From Spirochaetaceae bacterium (GTDB lineage Bacteria; Spirochaetota; Spirochaetia; Treponematales; Treponemataceae): 34,221 nucleotides of DNA. The DNA lies in contig JAFTEH010000044.1 of NCBI GenBank assembly GCA_017453745.1, positions 68,077 through 102,297 on the forward strand, written 5' to 3'. Positions 26,880 through 34,221 of this stretch are shown here, one piece after another; within the stretch, counting starts at the first letter, position 1, and each line of letters starts with the position of its first letter. Position numbers and translations under genes: made by a program. The notes under the pieces are model-generated. The model was not told where the DNA came from and made no database searches. It saw only the letters and a program-made list of their open reading frames with translations.

Positions 26880-27412
26880 TTGTTAAAAAAATCCTTTATA
26901 CTATTTAGTTTTTCAAGATACCGTAAAAGAGGAAACTTGCTTAAAAAATGAGAACTTGCACTTTCTTCAAGCATTGAAAATGCATAGCCAACCTTTTTAC
27001 GATACAAGCGCACTATCAATCTTACGATAACATATATTGGTATATAAAGAATTGCACTAAACACAATCCCACCAGCAACCATTGTATTGTAAAATTTTGT
27101 CAACCCAATAAATGGTACTGTATCCAAAAAACTATATACTGGCTGTAGTGCAGAAATCGACAAAACCCAAAACCCTAAGCGCTCAATAATAATGTCACAG
27201 AATGGCGACAAAAAACCAAATAGAAAAAATGATAAAAAAAATGCCCCAGTATTTTTTTTAATAAAAATACAGGAAGCAAAAAGTACTGGCCAAAGCAGGT
27301 TATCCTTAGGCACTATTGCCATGGCGACACCGAGTGCAATCCCATGGGCAATATCACCAGGATGCGAGTTTTTATTTAACGCCGAAAAAAGAGAAAATAC
27401 ATAGCTAAGCAT
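26876..27412 (-). CDS. TIGR03546/DUF2062-like membrane protein
   Basis: A 178-residue protein with about four hydrophobic segments. The motif HPGDIAHGIALGVAMAIVPKDNLLWPVL near the N-terminus (positions about 17-44) and FLFGFLSPFCDIIIERLG resemble DUF2062 and the TIGR03546 family. Its stop overlaps the start of the TIGR03545-type gene, so the two are coupled and probably form a complex. A promoter (27453-27481) lies 41 bases upstream of the ATG. The ribosome site is weak (AAG two bases before the ATG). Confidence 0.75.
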   Translation of the reverse strand: MLSYVFSLFSALNKNSHPGDIAHGIALGVAMAIVPKDNLLWPVLFASCIFIKKNTGAFFLSFFLFGFLSPFCDIIIERLGFWVLSISALQPVYSFLDTVPFIGLTKFYNTMVAGGIVFSAILYIPIYVIVRLIVRLYRKKVGYAFSMLEESASSHFLSKFPLLRYLEKLNSIKDFFNK

Positions 27413-27452
27413 AACTTATCACACTTTGAGCGAATCACACGCTGTATGGTGC

Positions 27453-27481
27453 ATTATACTACATAATTTGTTTTATGTCCA
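27453..27481 (-). promoter_or_regulatory. Promoter of the TIGR03546-TIGR03545-miaA operon
   Basis: On the minus strand TGGACA (27476-27481) and TATAAT (27453-27458) are 17 bases apart. Confidence 0.7.
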
Positions 27482-27518
27482 TATTTTTTTATAGCAATAT
27501 TTTATAATAAAACCGAGA

Positions 27519-27547
27519 TTGATTTTTTTTAATACAAATACTACAAT
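27519..27547 (+). promoter_or_regulatory. Candidate promoter giving leaderless malQ mRNA
   Basis: TTGATT (27519-27524) and TACAAT (27542-27547) are 17 bases apart. The malQ ATG begins nine bases after the -10 box, so transcription should start at or within a few bases of the ATG. Confidence 0.5.
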
Positions 27548-27555
27548 AATGTGCT

Positions 27556-29061
27556 ATGTTTAAAACAAGGACTGCGGGAATACTCTTACCGATTAGTTCA
27601 TTAGCCGGTGAGTATGGAATAGGAAATTTTGGAAAAGCGGCATTTGATGTTATTGATTTTTTAAAATCTACAGGCTTCAAGTACTGGCAAGTTCTACCGC
27701 TTGGTCCTACAGGATATGGAGATTCACCGTATCAACCATTTTCATCTTTTGCTGGAAGTATGTATTATATCGATTTGAGTAATTTGTGCACGCAGGGGCT
27801 CTTATCAAAGCAGGAACTTGACAAAATAAACTTCGGACTTGACAAAACCCATTGCGATTATGGAGCATTGTACCGCGAATGTGAACCTCTCTTACGAAAA
27901 GCCTATCATTCATTTTTAAAACAAGACAACATCGACACATGTAAAACTTTTTTAGCACAGTGCTTTACACAACATATATATCAGCAACTTGAAATGTACT
28001 TTCTTTTTTGTAGTCTTAAACATCACCATAATCGCTTTTGGTTTGAAGAAGAACTCAACATAAAACTAAAAGACAAACACACAATTAGCCAACTACAAAA
28101 AAAATATAAGAACGATATTGACTTTTATACTTTTGTACAATATTTATTTTTTACACAATATTTTAATTTAAAAAAATATGCTAACCAACATGGGATTAAA
28201 ATAATTGGTGATGTGCCGTTTTATAGTTCCCATGATAGTTGCGATTGTTGGGTCAATGCTAAAAACTTTTCACTTGATGATACTTTTAAGCCTGTTACTG
28301 TTGGTGGCTGTCCTCCAGATGCTTTTACTGATGATGGACAATATTGGGGAATGCCAACATACAACTGGGAGTATCTACAAAAAACCAATTATGAATATTT
28401 ACTTGACAGGCTTGAGTATAATCTTTTACTCTACGATGTAATTCGATTAGACCATTTTCGAGGTTTTGAATCATATTGGAGTATAGACGCTACAGAAAAA
28501 ACGGCACGAAATGGCAGGTGGGAAAAATCGGGTCAATATGATTTTTTTTCTGCAATCAAAAAACGCTTACCGAATGCAGTCATTATTGCCGAAGACTTAG
28601 GTGTTATAACCGAAGAAGTACAAGCGCTTAAAACATTTTCAGCATATCCTGGTATGAAAGTATTGCAATTTGCTTTTTCTGAAAATGGTAAAAACACATA
28701 CCTGCCCCATAATTTTACCAATACCAATTCAGTTATGTATACAGGCACGCATGACAATGCTACACTCGCAGAATGGTATTCAAGCGAAAATGAACAGACT
28801 ATTACATTTGCCTGTCAATACTTACAAGCAAATAATAAAGACGACTTTATTGAACGATGTATACGGCTGGTCCTCGCAAGCACATCCATTTTAGCAATTA
28901 TCCCTGCACAAGATTTTTTGCATCTTGACAAATTCGCTCGGATTAACACACCAGGAACCACTGGAAATTGGACTTGGCGATTAACTGAAGAAGATATGGC
29001 AAAACTAAATAGTCTACAAGCGCATATATCTTCACTTCTTGACATGTACAACAGAAAATAA
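27556..29061 (+). CDS. malQ: 4-alpha-glucanotransferase (amylomaltase)
   Basis: A 501-residue GH77 enzyme that transfers alpha-1,4-glucan segments between maltodextrins in the cytoplasm. It starts RTAGILLPISSLAGEYGIGNFG and has YWQVLPLGPTGYGDSPYQPFS. The nucleophile aspartate is in VIRLDHFRGF (about residue 299), the acid/base glutamate in IIAEDLGV (about 346), and the third carboxylate in GTHDNATL (about 398). The length is that of the short bacterial form. It stands alone on the plus strand between divergent and convergent minus-strand genes. There is no Shine-Dalgarno before the ATG. Confidence 0.96.
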   Translation: MFKTRTAGILLPISSLAGEYGIGNFGKAAFDVIDFLKSTGFKYWQVLPLGPTGYGDSPYQPFSSFAGSMYYIDLSNLCTQGLLSKQELDKINFGLDKTHCDYGALYRECEPLLRKAYHSFLKQDNIDTCKTFLAQCFTQHIYQQLEMYFLFCSLKHHHNRFWFEEELNIKLKDKHTISQLQKKYKNDIDFYTFVQYLFFTQYFNLKKYANQHGIKIIGDVPFYSSHDSCDCWVNAKNFSLDDTFKPVTVGGCPPDAFTDDGQYWGMPTYNWEYLQKTNYEYLLDRLEYNLLLYDVIRLDHFRGFESYWSIDATEKTARNGRWEKSGQYDFFSAIKKRLPNAVIIAEDLGVITEEVQALKTFSAYPGMKVLQFAFSENGKNTYLPHNFTNTNSVMYTGTHDNATLAEWYSSENEQTITFACQYLQANNKDDFIERCIRLVLASTSILAIIPAQDFLHLDKFARINTPGTTGNWTWRLTEEDMAKLNSLQAHISSLLDMYNRK

Positions 29062-29206
29062 GTTATGAGTACCGCTCGCATTTCTATACCGGTCAACTTA
29101 CTTGACAGTAGGTAGCTGGTGGGCGATTTTAAAGAACAGTTTGTTGAGAAAAGGCCTATGCAGTTTTATAATCTAACGACAAACAAAGCAACATAAGTAA
29201 AAGAGC

Positions 29207-29252
29207 AAAAAAAAAGAGGAGTACATGTACAGTTTTTCACATACTCCTCTTT
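29207..29252 (-). terminator. Terminator of nifJ (possibly bidirectional)
   Basis: AAAGAGGAGTA (29213-29223) and TACTCCTCTTT (29242-29252) are a perfect 11-base inverted repeat. In the minus direction the stem runs into nine T (complement of the A-run 29207-29215). It is 52 bases beyond the nifJ stop. On the plus strand it follows malQ by 150 bases with only a short T-run. Confidence 0.85.
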
Positions 29253-29303
29253 ATCGGTTGGTGGCTTAAAGACAGACGCCTTTTGCCACTCTTCGCTTAT
29301 TTT

Positions 29304-32300
29304 TTAGAAAGGTCTATCTGCAAGGTACTTATATTCTTGCCACTTCCTTCGTGCGACCTTTTCTGCTTGAGCAAGTAAAGCATTTGCTCGGTCCGGAGAA
29401 GCGGTTTTCAAACTCTTAAATCGAACTTGATTATACATAAAGTCTGCAAGATTATAATTTGGCTCCTTACTGTCAAGTTGGAAAGGATTTTTACCTTGTT
29501 CTACTAACCTTGGGTCAAAGCGATACAATGGCCATAAACCACATTCAACAGCATCCTTTTGAATTTGCATACCCTTAACCATATTGATACCATGATTAAT
29601 ACAGTGACTATATGCAATAATGAGTGAAGGTCCATCATAACTTTCGGCTTCACGCAATGCCTTAATAGTGTGGCTCATGTTTGCGCCCATAGCAATTTGG
29701 GCAACATAAATGTATCCATAAGAAATAGCCATCATACCAATATCTTTTTTCGGTGTATCGCGACCGCCAGCAGCAAACTTAGCAACGGCACCAATAGGAG
29801 TTGCCTTTGACATTTGACCACCGGTATTTGAGTAGACTTCGGTATCCATAACCAAAATATTGATATTCTTTCCAGAAGCAAGAACATGGTCTAAACCACC
29901 GTATCCAATATCATAAGCCCAACCATCACCACCAAAGGCCCAAACAGAACGGCGAACAAAATGGTCTTTCAATGACAAAAGTTCTTTAGCGATTGGGTCA
30001 GAAGAATTTGCTAATTCTTTTGCAAGTGCTTCAACACAAGTACGGGCTTCTTCAATTTGCATGTCGTCCGCTTGAGGATTATTCAAAAGCTTTTCAATAG
30101 TAGAAACAGCAATTCCTTTTTGCTTAGCAGCAGTAGCAACTTCATAGGCGTATTCTCGAAGTTTATCACTTGTCAAGCGCATACCATACGCAAATTCAGC
30201 ATTATCTTCAAACAAGGAGTTTGCCCATGCAGGACCACGCCCATCATTGCGCTTTGCGTAAGGAGTTGTCGGCAAGTTACCACCATAGATAGAAGAACAA
30301 CCTGTTGCGTTAGCTACTACAAGACGGTCGCCGAATAGCTGTGAAATAGTTCGAATATACGGAGTTTCACCACAACCAGGACAAGCTCCAGAAAATTCAA
30401 ACAATGGCTGTTTCATAGCAATGCCTTTAGGCATATTTAAATTGAGCTTTGTAACATCGGGATTTGCAATTTTAAAGAAGTGCTTCCAATTCGCTACTTC
30501 AGCGGCACGATGTGTAGCAAAGTCTTCCATGTTGATGGCTTTGATTTGCGGATTTTCCTTTGATTTTGCAGGACACTGTTCTACACAAAGACCACAACCA
30601 GTACAGTCATCAGCAGAAACTTGGACAGTAAATTTTGCGCCTTCAAATTCTTTGCCCTTGTAATCGCAAGACTTAAAGGTACTTGGAGCGCCTGTCAATT
30701 CTTTTGCATCATAAGCTTTCATGCGAATTGCGGCATGCGGACAAACAAAAGAACATTGGCCACACTGAATACACAGTTCTGACTTCCAGATAGGAATTAT
30801 TTCACCAATAGCTCTCTTTTCGTATTGGGTTGTGGCGGTAGGGAATGTTCCATCAATAGGCATTTCACTTACCTTAATGCGATCCCCTTCATTCAAAGCC
30901 ATTTTACCCAAAACATTCTTTACAAAATCAGGAGCATCATCAGTAATAGCTGCATGACGACTAAATGCACTCGTAACTTCTTTTGGATATGAAACTTCAT
31001 GTACGCCGGCAATAGACATATCAACAGTTGCGATGTTTTTATTTACCACATATTCACCTTTTTTACCGTATGTTTTTTTGACAAATTTTTTAATTAGGTC
31101 TATTGCTTCTGCTTCTGGCAAGATTTCGGAAATCTTAAAGAATGCCGTTTGCATAACAATGTTAATACGAGTACCCATACCTGCCTTTGCAGCGATATTC
31201 ATCGCATCAATTACATAACATCGAGCTTGTTTATCGATAATTTGTTTTTGTAATTCAGTAGGCAAGTGATTCCATACTTCATCTTTGCTATATGGAGCAT
31301 TCAAAAGGAATATACCACCTTTTTTAAGGGGGCGTATCATATCATATTTTTCAACATAGGTAAATTTATGGCAAGCAACAAAGTCCGCATGTGTTATTAA
31401 ATATGGTTTTCGGATTTGATTTTTCCCAAATCGTAAGTGAGAAATAGTAATCCCACCAGATTTTTTACTATCATAAGAGAAATAAGCCTGTACTTTGTTA
31501 TCTGTTGCTTCACCGATAATCTTAATAGAACTCTTGTTTGCACCTACCGTACCATCCGAGCCCAAGCCATAGAAAAGTGCTTGATGCATATCAGAGGTTT
31601 CAAGTTCAAAGTTTTCATCAACAGGTATACTTGCATTGGTAACATCATCTTCAATACCGACAGTAAATGAATGAATTGCCTTTCCATTGAGATTATCAAA
31701 TACAGCCTTTGTCATAGCAGGGGTAAATTCTTTTGAGCCTAAGCCATAGCGACCACCGATGATAAGAGGAGTATCTGTAAATGGACATGTTCCAGCAGCC
31801 TGCATTTGTCTAATAGCAGTGCATACATCTAAGTACAATGGTTCACCAAGTGAGCCCGCTTCCTTTGTCCTATCGAGAACAGCAATTTTTTTAACCGTTT
31901 TTGGTAAAACAGAAACAAAAGTTTTTGCGTCAAATGGTCGATACAGGTGAACCTTTACAGCACCGTATTTTCCACCTTTTTTGTTTAACTCTTCTACGGT
32001 TTCTTCTACTACTTCGCTACCAGAACCCATGATAATAATAACAGATTCAGCATCTGGAGAACCAACATAATCGTACAAGTGATATTGTCGTCCAACCAAC
32101 TGAGCGAATTTATCCATTGTACGCTGTACAATTTCAGGAGTGGCAAGATAAAACTTGTTTCGAGCTTCAATCCCTTGGAAATAAACATCTGGGTTTTGAG
32201 CAGTACCGCGAATAGTCGGTCGCTCGGGGCTTAAGCCTCTTTCTCGATGCGCACGAACTAAGTCATCATTAACCATTTCACGCATAACTTCATAGGATAC

Positions 32301-32858
32301 TTCTTCAATTTTTTGTACTTCGTGTGAAGTTCTAAATCCATCAAAAAAGTGCAAAAATGGAACGCGTGCTTCAAGAGTTGCAGCATGAGCTATAACAGCC
32401 AAGTCCATAGCTTCTTGTACACTATTAGAAGCAAGAAGAGCCCAGCCTATTTGCTTACAAGCCATAACATCCTGATGGTCACCAAAAATTGAAAGTGCGC
32501 TACTAGCAACAGCACGAGCAGCAACATGGAAAACAGTACTTGTTGCTTCGCCAGCAATTTTATACATATTCGGGATCATCAATAATAGACCTTGCGAAGC
32601 AGTAAAGGTAGTCGAAAGGGCCCCTGTCGTTAAAGCACCATGGACAGCACCCGCGGCACCTGCTTCTGACTGCAATTCTACAACCTTAGGAATAGTACCC
32701 CAAATATTTTTTTGCCCCTTTGCTGAATACTCATCAGCAAGTTCACCCATAGGACTTGACGGAGTAATCGGATAAATAGCGATTACTTCACTCAAAGCAT
32801 GTGCGACATGCCCAGCAGCGGCATTCCCGTCAATCATAACAAGATTTTTATCTGCCAT
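29304..32858 (-). CDS. nifJ: Pyruvate:ferredoxin (flavodoxin) oxidoreductase
   Basis: A 1184-residue homodimeric-type PFOR, which converts pyruvate, CoA and oxidised ferredoxin to acetyl-CoA and CO2. The N-terminal domain begins MIDGNAAAGHVAHALSEV with YPITPSSPMGE. Two [4Fe-4S] motifs follow: CIQCGQCSFVCP (about residue 696) and CTGCGLCVEQCP (about 752). The third cluster and TPP domain has ACPGCGETPY (about 826), GCSSIYGG, and GGDGWAYDIGYGG (about 977) with TEVYSNTGGQMSKATP. All expected cysteines are present. AAGGGGA lies six to seven bases before the ATG. A TTGAAA/TATAAA pair at 32949-32975 has a short 15-base spacer, so the promoter is uncertain. It is a single-gene unit with its own terminator. 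Confidence 0.97.
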   Translation of the reverse strand: MADKNLVMIDGNAAAGHVAHALSEVIAIYPITPSSPMGELADEYSAKGQKNIWGTIPKVVELQSEAGAAGAVHGALTTGALSTTFTASQGLLLMIPNMYKIAGEATSTVFHVAARAVASSALSIFGDHQDVMACKQIGWALLASNSVQEAMDLAVIAHAATLEARVPFLHFFDGFRTSHEVQKIEEVSYEVMREMVNDDLVRAHRERGLSPERPTIRGTAQNPDVYFQGIEARNKFYLATPEIVQRTMDKFAQLVGRQYHLYDYVGSPDAESVIIIMGSGSEVVEETVEELNKKGGKYGAVKVHLYRPFDAKTFVSVLPKTVKKIAVLDRTKEAGSLGEPLYLDVCTAIRQMQAAGTCPFTDTPLIIGGRYGLGSKEFTPAMTKAVFDNLNGKAIHSFTVGIEDDVTNASIPVDENFELETSDMHQALFYGLGSDGTVGANKSSIKIIGEATDNKVQAYFSYDSKKSGGITISHLRFGKNQIRKPYLITHADFVACHKFTYVEKYDMIRPLKKGGIFLLNAPYSKDEVWNHLPTELQKQIIDKQARCYVIDAMNIAAKAGMGTRINIVMQTAFFKISEILPEAEAIDLIKKFVKKTYGKKGEYVVNKNIATVDMSIAGVHEVSYPKEVTSAFSRHAAITDDAPDFVKNVLGKMALNEGDRIKVSEMPIDGTFPTATTQYEKRAIGEIIPIWKSELCIQCGQCSFVCPHAAIRMKAYDAKELTGAPSTFKSCDYKGKEFEGAKFTVQVSADDCTGCGLCVEQCPAKSKENPQIKAINMEDFATHRAAEVANWKHFFKIANPDVTKLNLNMPKGIAMKQPLFEFSGACPGCGETPYIRTISQLFGDRLVVANATGCSSIYGGNLPTTPYAKRNDGRGPAWANSLFEDNAEFAYGMRLTSDKLREYAYEVATAAKQKGIAVSTIEKLLNNPQADDMQIEEARTCVEALAKELANSSDPIAKELLSLKDHFVRRSVWAFGGDGWAYDIGYGGLDHVLASGKNINILVMDTEVYSNTGGQMSKATPIGAVAKFAAGGRDTPKKDIGMMAISYGYIYVAQIAMGANMSHTIKALREAESYDGPSLIIAYSHCINHGINMVKGMQIQKDAVECGLWPLYRFDPRLVEQGKNPFQLDSKEPNYNLADFMYNQVRFKSLKTASPDRANALLAQAEKVARRKWQEYKYLADRPF

Positions 32859-32893
32859 AACATCCCCTTAAAAGTTAATTGAATTCCAAAGTT

Positions 32894-32934
32894 CTTCTAA
32901 AAACGCGCCCTCTTTAGAAGTCGGTTTTTAGAAG
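32894..32934. repeat. Palindromic element, copy D
   Basis: CTTCTAAAAAC (32894-32904) and GTTTTTAGAAG (32924-32934) form a perfect 11-base inverted repeat with a 19-base loop that contains a third partial arm (TTTAGAAG). It lies just upstream of nifJ, between the possible promoter and the ATG. Confidence 0.7.
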
Positions 32935-32977
32935 TCCAATTATGTTATTTTATATCGATTTTATATTTTTTTCAATA

Positions 32978-33029
32978 GGGAACCTCTAAAAACTTCCTGT
33001 CTGCCGACAGGTAGACAGTTTTTAGAAGT
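32978..33029. repeat. Palindromic element, copy E
   Basis: ACCTCTAAAAAC (32982-32993) pairs with GTTTTTAGAAGT (33018-33029) with one G-T pair. The loop carries a six-base hairpin CCTGTC/GACAGG (32996-33011). It is about 50 bases from copy D. The 322-base gap 32859-33180 holds these two copies and the terminator at its right end, and no gene. Confidence 0.75.
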
Positions 33030-33134
33030 GCCCAATACTTACTTTTTCTTATATTAGAGTAAGAAAAAATAGCCATTTATCCATACTTTCTGGTTTCAAT
33101 GAACACTATCATTGCACAAAATATCTGTCGATAA

Positions 33135-33170
33135 AAAAAGCGTTACATTGTAAAACATGCAACGCTTTTT
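33135..33170 (-). terminator. Terminator of the small membrane protein gene
   Basis: AAAAAGCGTT (33135-33144) and AACGCTTTTT (33161-33170) are perfect inverted arms with a 16-base loop. In the minus direction the stem runs into a run of seven T. It begins about ten bases after the stop at 33181. Confidence 0.85.
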
Positions 33171-33180
33171 AACACAGTAT

Positions 33181-33849
33181 CTACTCTTGTACTGGTAATG
33201 TTTCGCTGGTAACACCGAGTTTCTTTGCACAGGACTTACACAAACGAGTTTTATTATGTTCAAAAGCGCTTTCTACTCCGCCCTTTTCGATTGTGGTAGA
33301 ATTTTTTAAATATCCGCAATCTTCAGTTGCATGGTAGACCTTACCACCTGGTGTGTAGTACACTTCCCTACCCTGAAAATAACCAGTTGCGCGTGCTAAA
33401 TCTTCTTGTGAAACAGGGTTCCAGTCATAACTCGAAAGCCCTGTAATCGCCAAGGCAGCAACCGCAACTACCGTAGCAATAGCTTTTGTTTTTTTATCAG
33501 CATCTTTGTTTAAAAGAATCAAGATAATAATAGGAGCAAAAGCAATTACTGAAATAATTACTCCCAAGTTGTTTTGACACCAAAAAGCAAGTTTATTTTT
33601 TTCGGAAGCCGGATCAATATGATTTGCTCGTTTCCACAACTGTGAACCGATAATCACAAAGATCATATCAAGTACCAAAGCACCGATTAAAGCCCAAAGC
33701 AAGTATGCTTCAGGAATCATTATTTTTTGCAAAAGGAATAAAATGCCTACAACTTCACAGGCAAGACCTAATGCCCACAAAATGAAAGCACCAATGCGCA
33801 AACCAGTAGCATTTCCAACTGGCTTAGCTTGTACGATTTTTTTTGCCAT
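33181..33849 (-). CDS. Four-helix membrane protein with C-terminal Cys/His motif
   Basis: The protein has 222 residues. Four hydrophobic segments lie at about 17-38, 45-70, 90-110 and 122-140. The C-terminal soluble tail has VYYTPGGKVYHATEDCGYLK (about residues 165-184) followed by RLCKSCAKK (about 207-215). The H, C and CxxC spacing suggests a small metal-binding or disulphide module. I recall similar GKxYHxxxxC...C.C tails on other uncharacterised bacterial proteins, but do not know a function. GAGGAG lies about eight bases before the ATG, and there is a clear promoter at 33873-33900 and a terminator. Confidence 0.7.
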   Translation of the reverse strand: MAKKIVQAKPVGNATGLRIGAFILWALGLACEVVGILFLLQKIMIPEAYLLWALIGALVLDMIFVIIGSQLWKRANHIDPASEKNKLAFWCQNNLGVIISVIAFAPIIILILLNKDADKKTKAIATVVAVAALAITGLSSYDWNPVSQEDLARATGYFQGREVYYTPGGKVYHATEDCGYLKNSTTIEKGGVESAFEHNKTRLCKSCAKKLGVTSETLPVQE

Positions 33850-33872
33850 AATCTGGACTCCTCACGCTCTGC

Positions 33873-33900
33873 ATTATAGCAAAACAAAAAAAATTTGCAA
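33873..33900 (-). promoter_or_regulatory. Promoter of the small membrane protein gene
   Basis: On the minus strand TTGCAA (33895-33900) and TATAAT (33873-33878) are 16 bases apart. The -10 box is perfect. Confidence 0.65.
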
Positions 33901-33966
33901 TACTTTTTCTGATTGTATCGCACGGAAATCAATTTTTGCAGATATTGTGTTTCCTGCATCTAAGTA

Positions 33967-34018
33967 CTAAGGGAAAAGACACCCTTTTGACCGAGCAAAA
34001 GGGTTTCCTTTCCCTTAG
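33967..34018. repeat. 23-base inverted repeat
   Basis: The arms 33967-33989 and 33996-34018 pair at 21 of 23 positions around the six-base loop ACCGAG. The outer end is CTAAGGGAAA and its complement. It is a strong structure not followed by a T-run. Confidence 0.8.
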
Positions 34019-34201
34019 AATCCCTTACCTTCCCAAAACGCGGCTTAGGGCTCTGCCCTAAGAACCCGCCTGAAAGTAATGAGTTCCCAGTTATGTTCTA
34101 TGTAATTTAAGCAAAGTTGATATTTTTAATTCTCGCGCTTACGCAACTTCTACATCCTGAGTAGAAGGCTATTTTTTTTATACCTTTCCCTTAGAATCCC
34201 T
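34007..34201. repeat. Direct repeat pair with hairpins between
   Basis: CCTTTCCCTTAGAATCCCT occurs at 34007-34025 and again, identical, at 34183-34201. Between them lie the hairpin CTTAGGG/CCCTAAG (34044-34062) and the hairpin at 34147-34167. After each copy similar sequence continues (CTTCCCAAAACGC and CCTTCCAAAAGC). No protein gene is seen from 33850 to the window end. Confidence 0.75.
34147..34179 (+). terminator. Terminator-like hairpin without a known gene
   Basis: CTTCTAC (34147-34153) and GTAGAAG (34161-34167) form a seven-base stem with a seven-base loop. Eight T follow at 34172-34179. No plus-strand gene precedes it in the window, so it may end a small RNA or belong to the repeat element. 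Confidence 0.55.
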
Positions 34202-34221
34202 ATCCCTTCCAAAAGCATCGC

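Noticed and set aside
32949-32975. nifJ promoter (TTGAAA, 15 bases, TATAAA)
   Set aside because: The spacer is too short for confidence, and AT-rich DNA here gives several equally poor choices.

Overview
The window is low-GC chromosomal DNA from a spirochaete, most likely a host-associated Treponema. The evidence is two FlaB-type core flagellins plus a FlaG-like gene, the paired TIGR03545/TIGR03546-type genes, a PheT of the length seen in spirochaetes and archaea, a single-polypeptide pyruvate:ferredoxin oxidoreductase (anaerobic metabolism), and AT-rich intergenic DNA. The species assignment is inference. I see no insertion sequence, prophage, CRISPR array or rRNA.

Layout, left to right. 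1-2658: a yejB-yejE peptide-import permease operon on the minus strand. It is promoted at about 2630-2658, and a third gene starts exactly at the left edge. 2789-3817: a FemAB-family aminoacyl ligase. 4013-7855: a minus-strand cassette with its own promoter. It encodes a previously easy-to-miss 44-residue peptide (7645-7779), a complete ABC exporter half-transporter, and a second exporter split into a membrane gene and an ATPase gene. This is the most interesting part of the window: it looks like a secreted, possibly ribosomally made and modified, peptide system. 8006-8818: yebC with a consensus promoter and terminator. 9008-10236: a voltage-gated-type K+ channel. 10357-13431: cobQ and glpK on the plus strand. 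13435-15434: a six-helix membrane protein and rarA. 15500-19374: a DUF4300-like putative lipoprotein, flaG, and two flaB genes with different promoter classes. 19513-22313: pheT and a tRNA-Lys(CUU)-efp transcription unit. 22394-27481: a thioredoxin-like lipoprotein, miaA, and the TIGR03545/03546 pair. 27519-29061: malQ (plus). 29207-33900: nifJ (PFOR) and a small membrane protein with a Cys-containing C-terminus. The last 250 bases are a cluster of repeats and hairpins.

Metabolically the genes fit an anaerobic fermenter: PFOR, 4-alpha-glucanotransferase, glycerol kinase and peptide uptake. Several intergenic regions carry copies of a short palindromic element built around GTTTTTAGAGGT. Some plus-strand genes (cobQ, malQ) have no Shine-Dalgarno, and their -10 box lies so close to the ATG that leaderless transcription is predicted.
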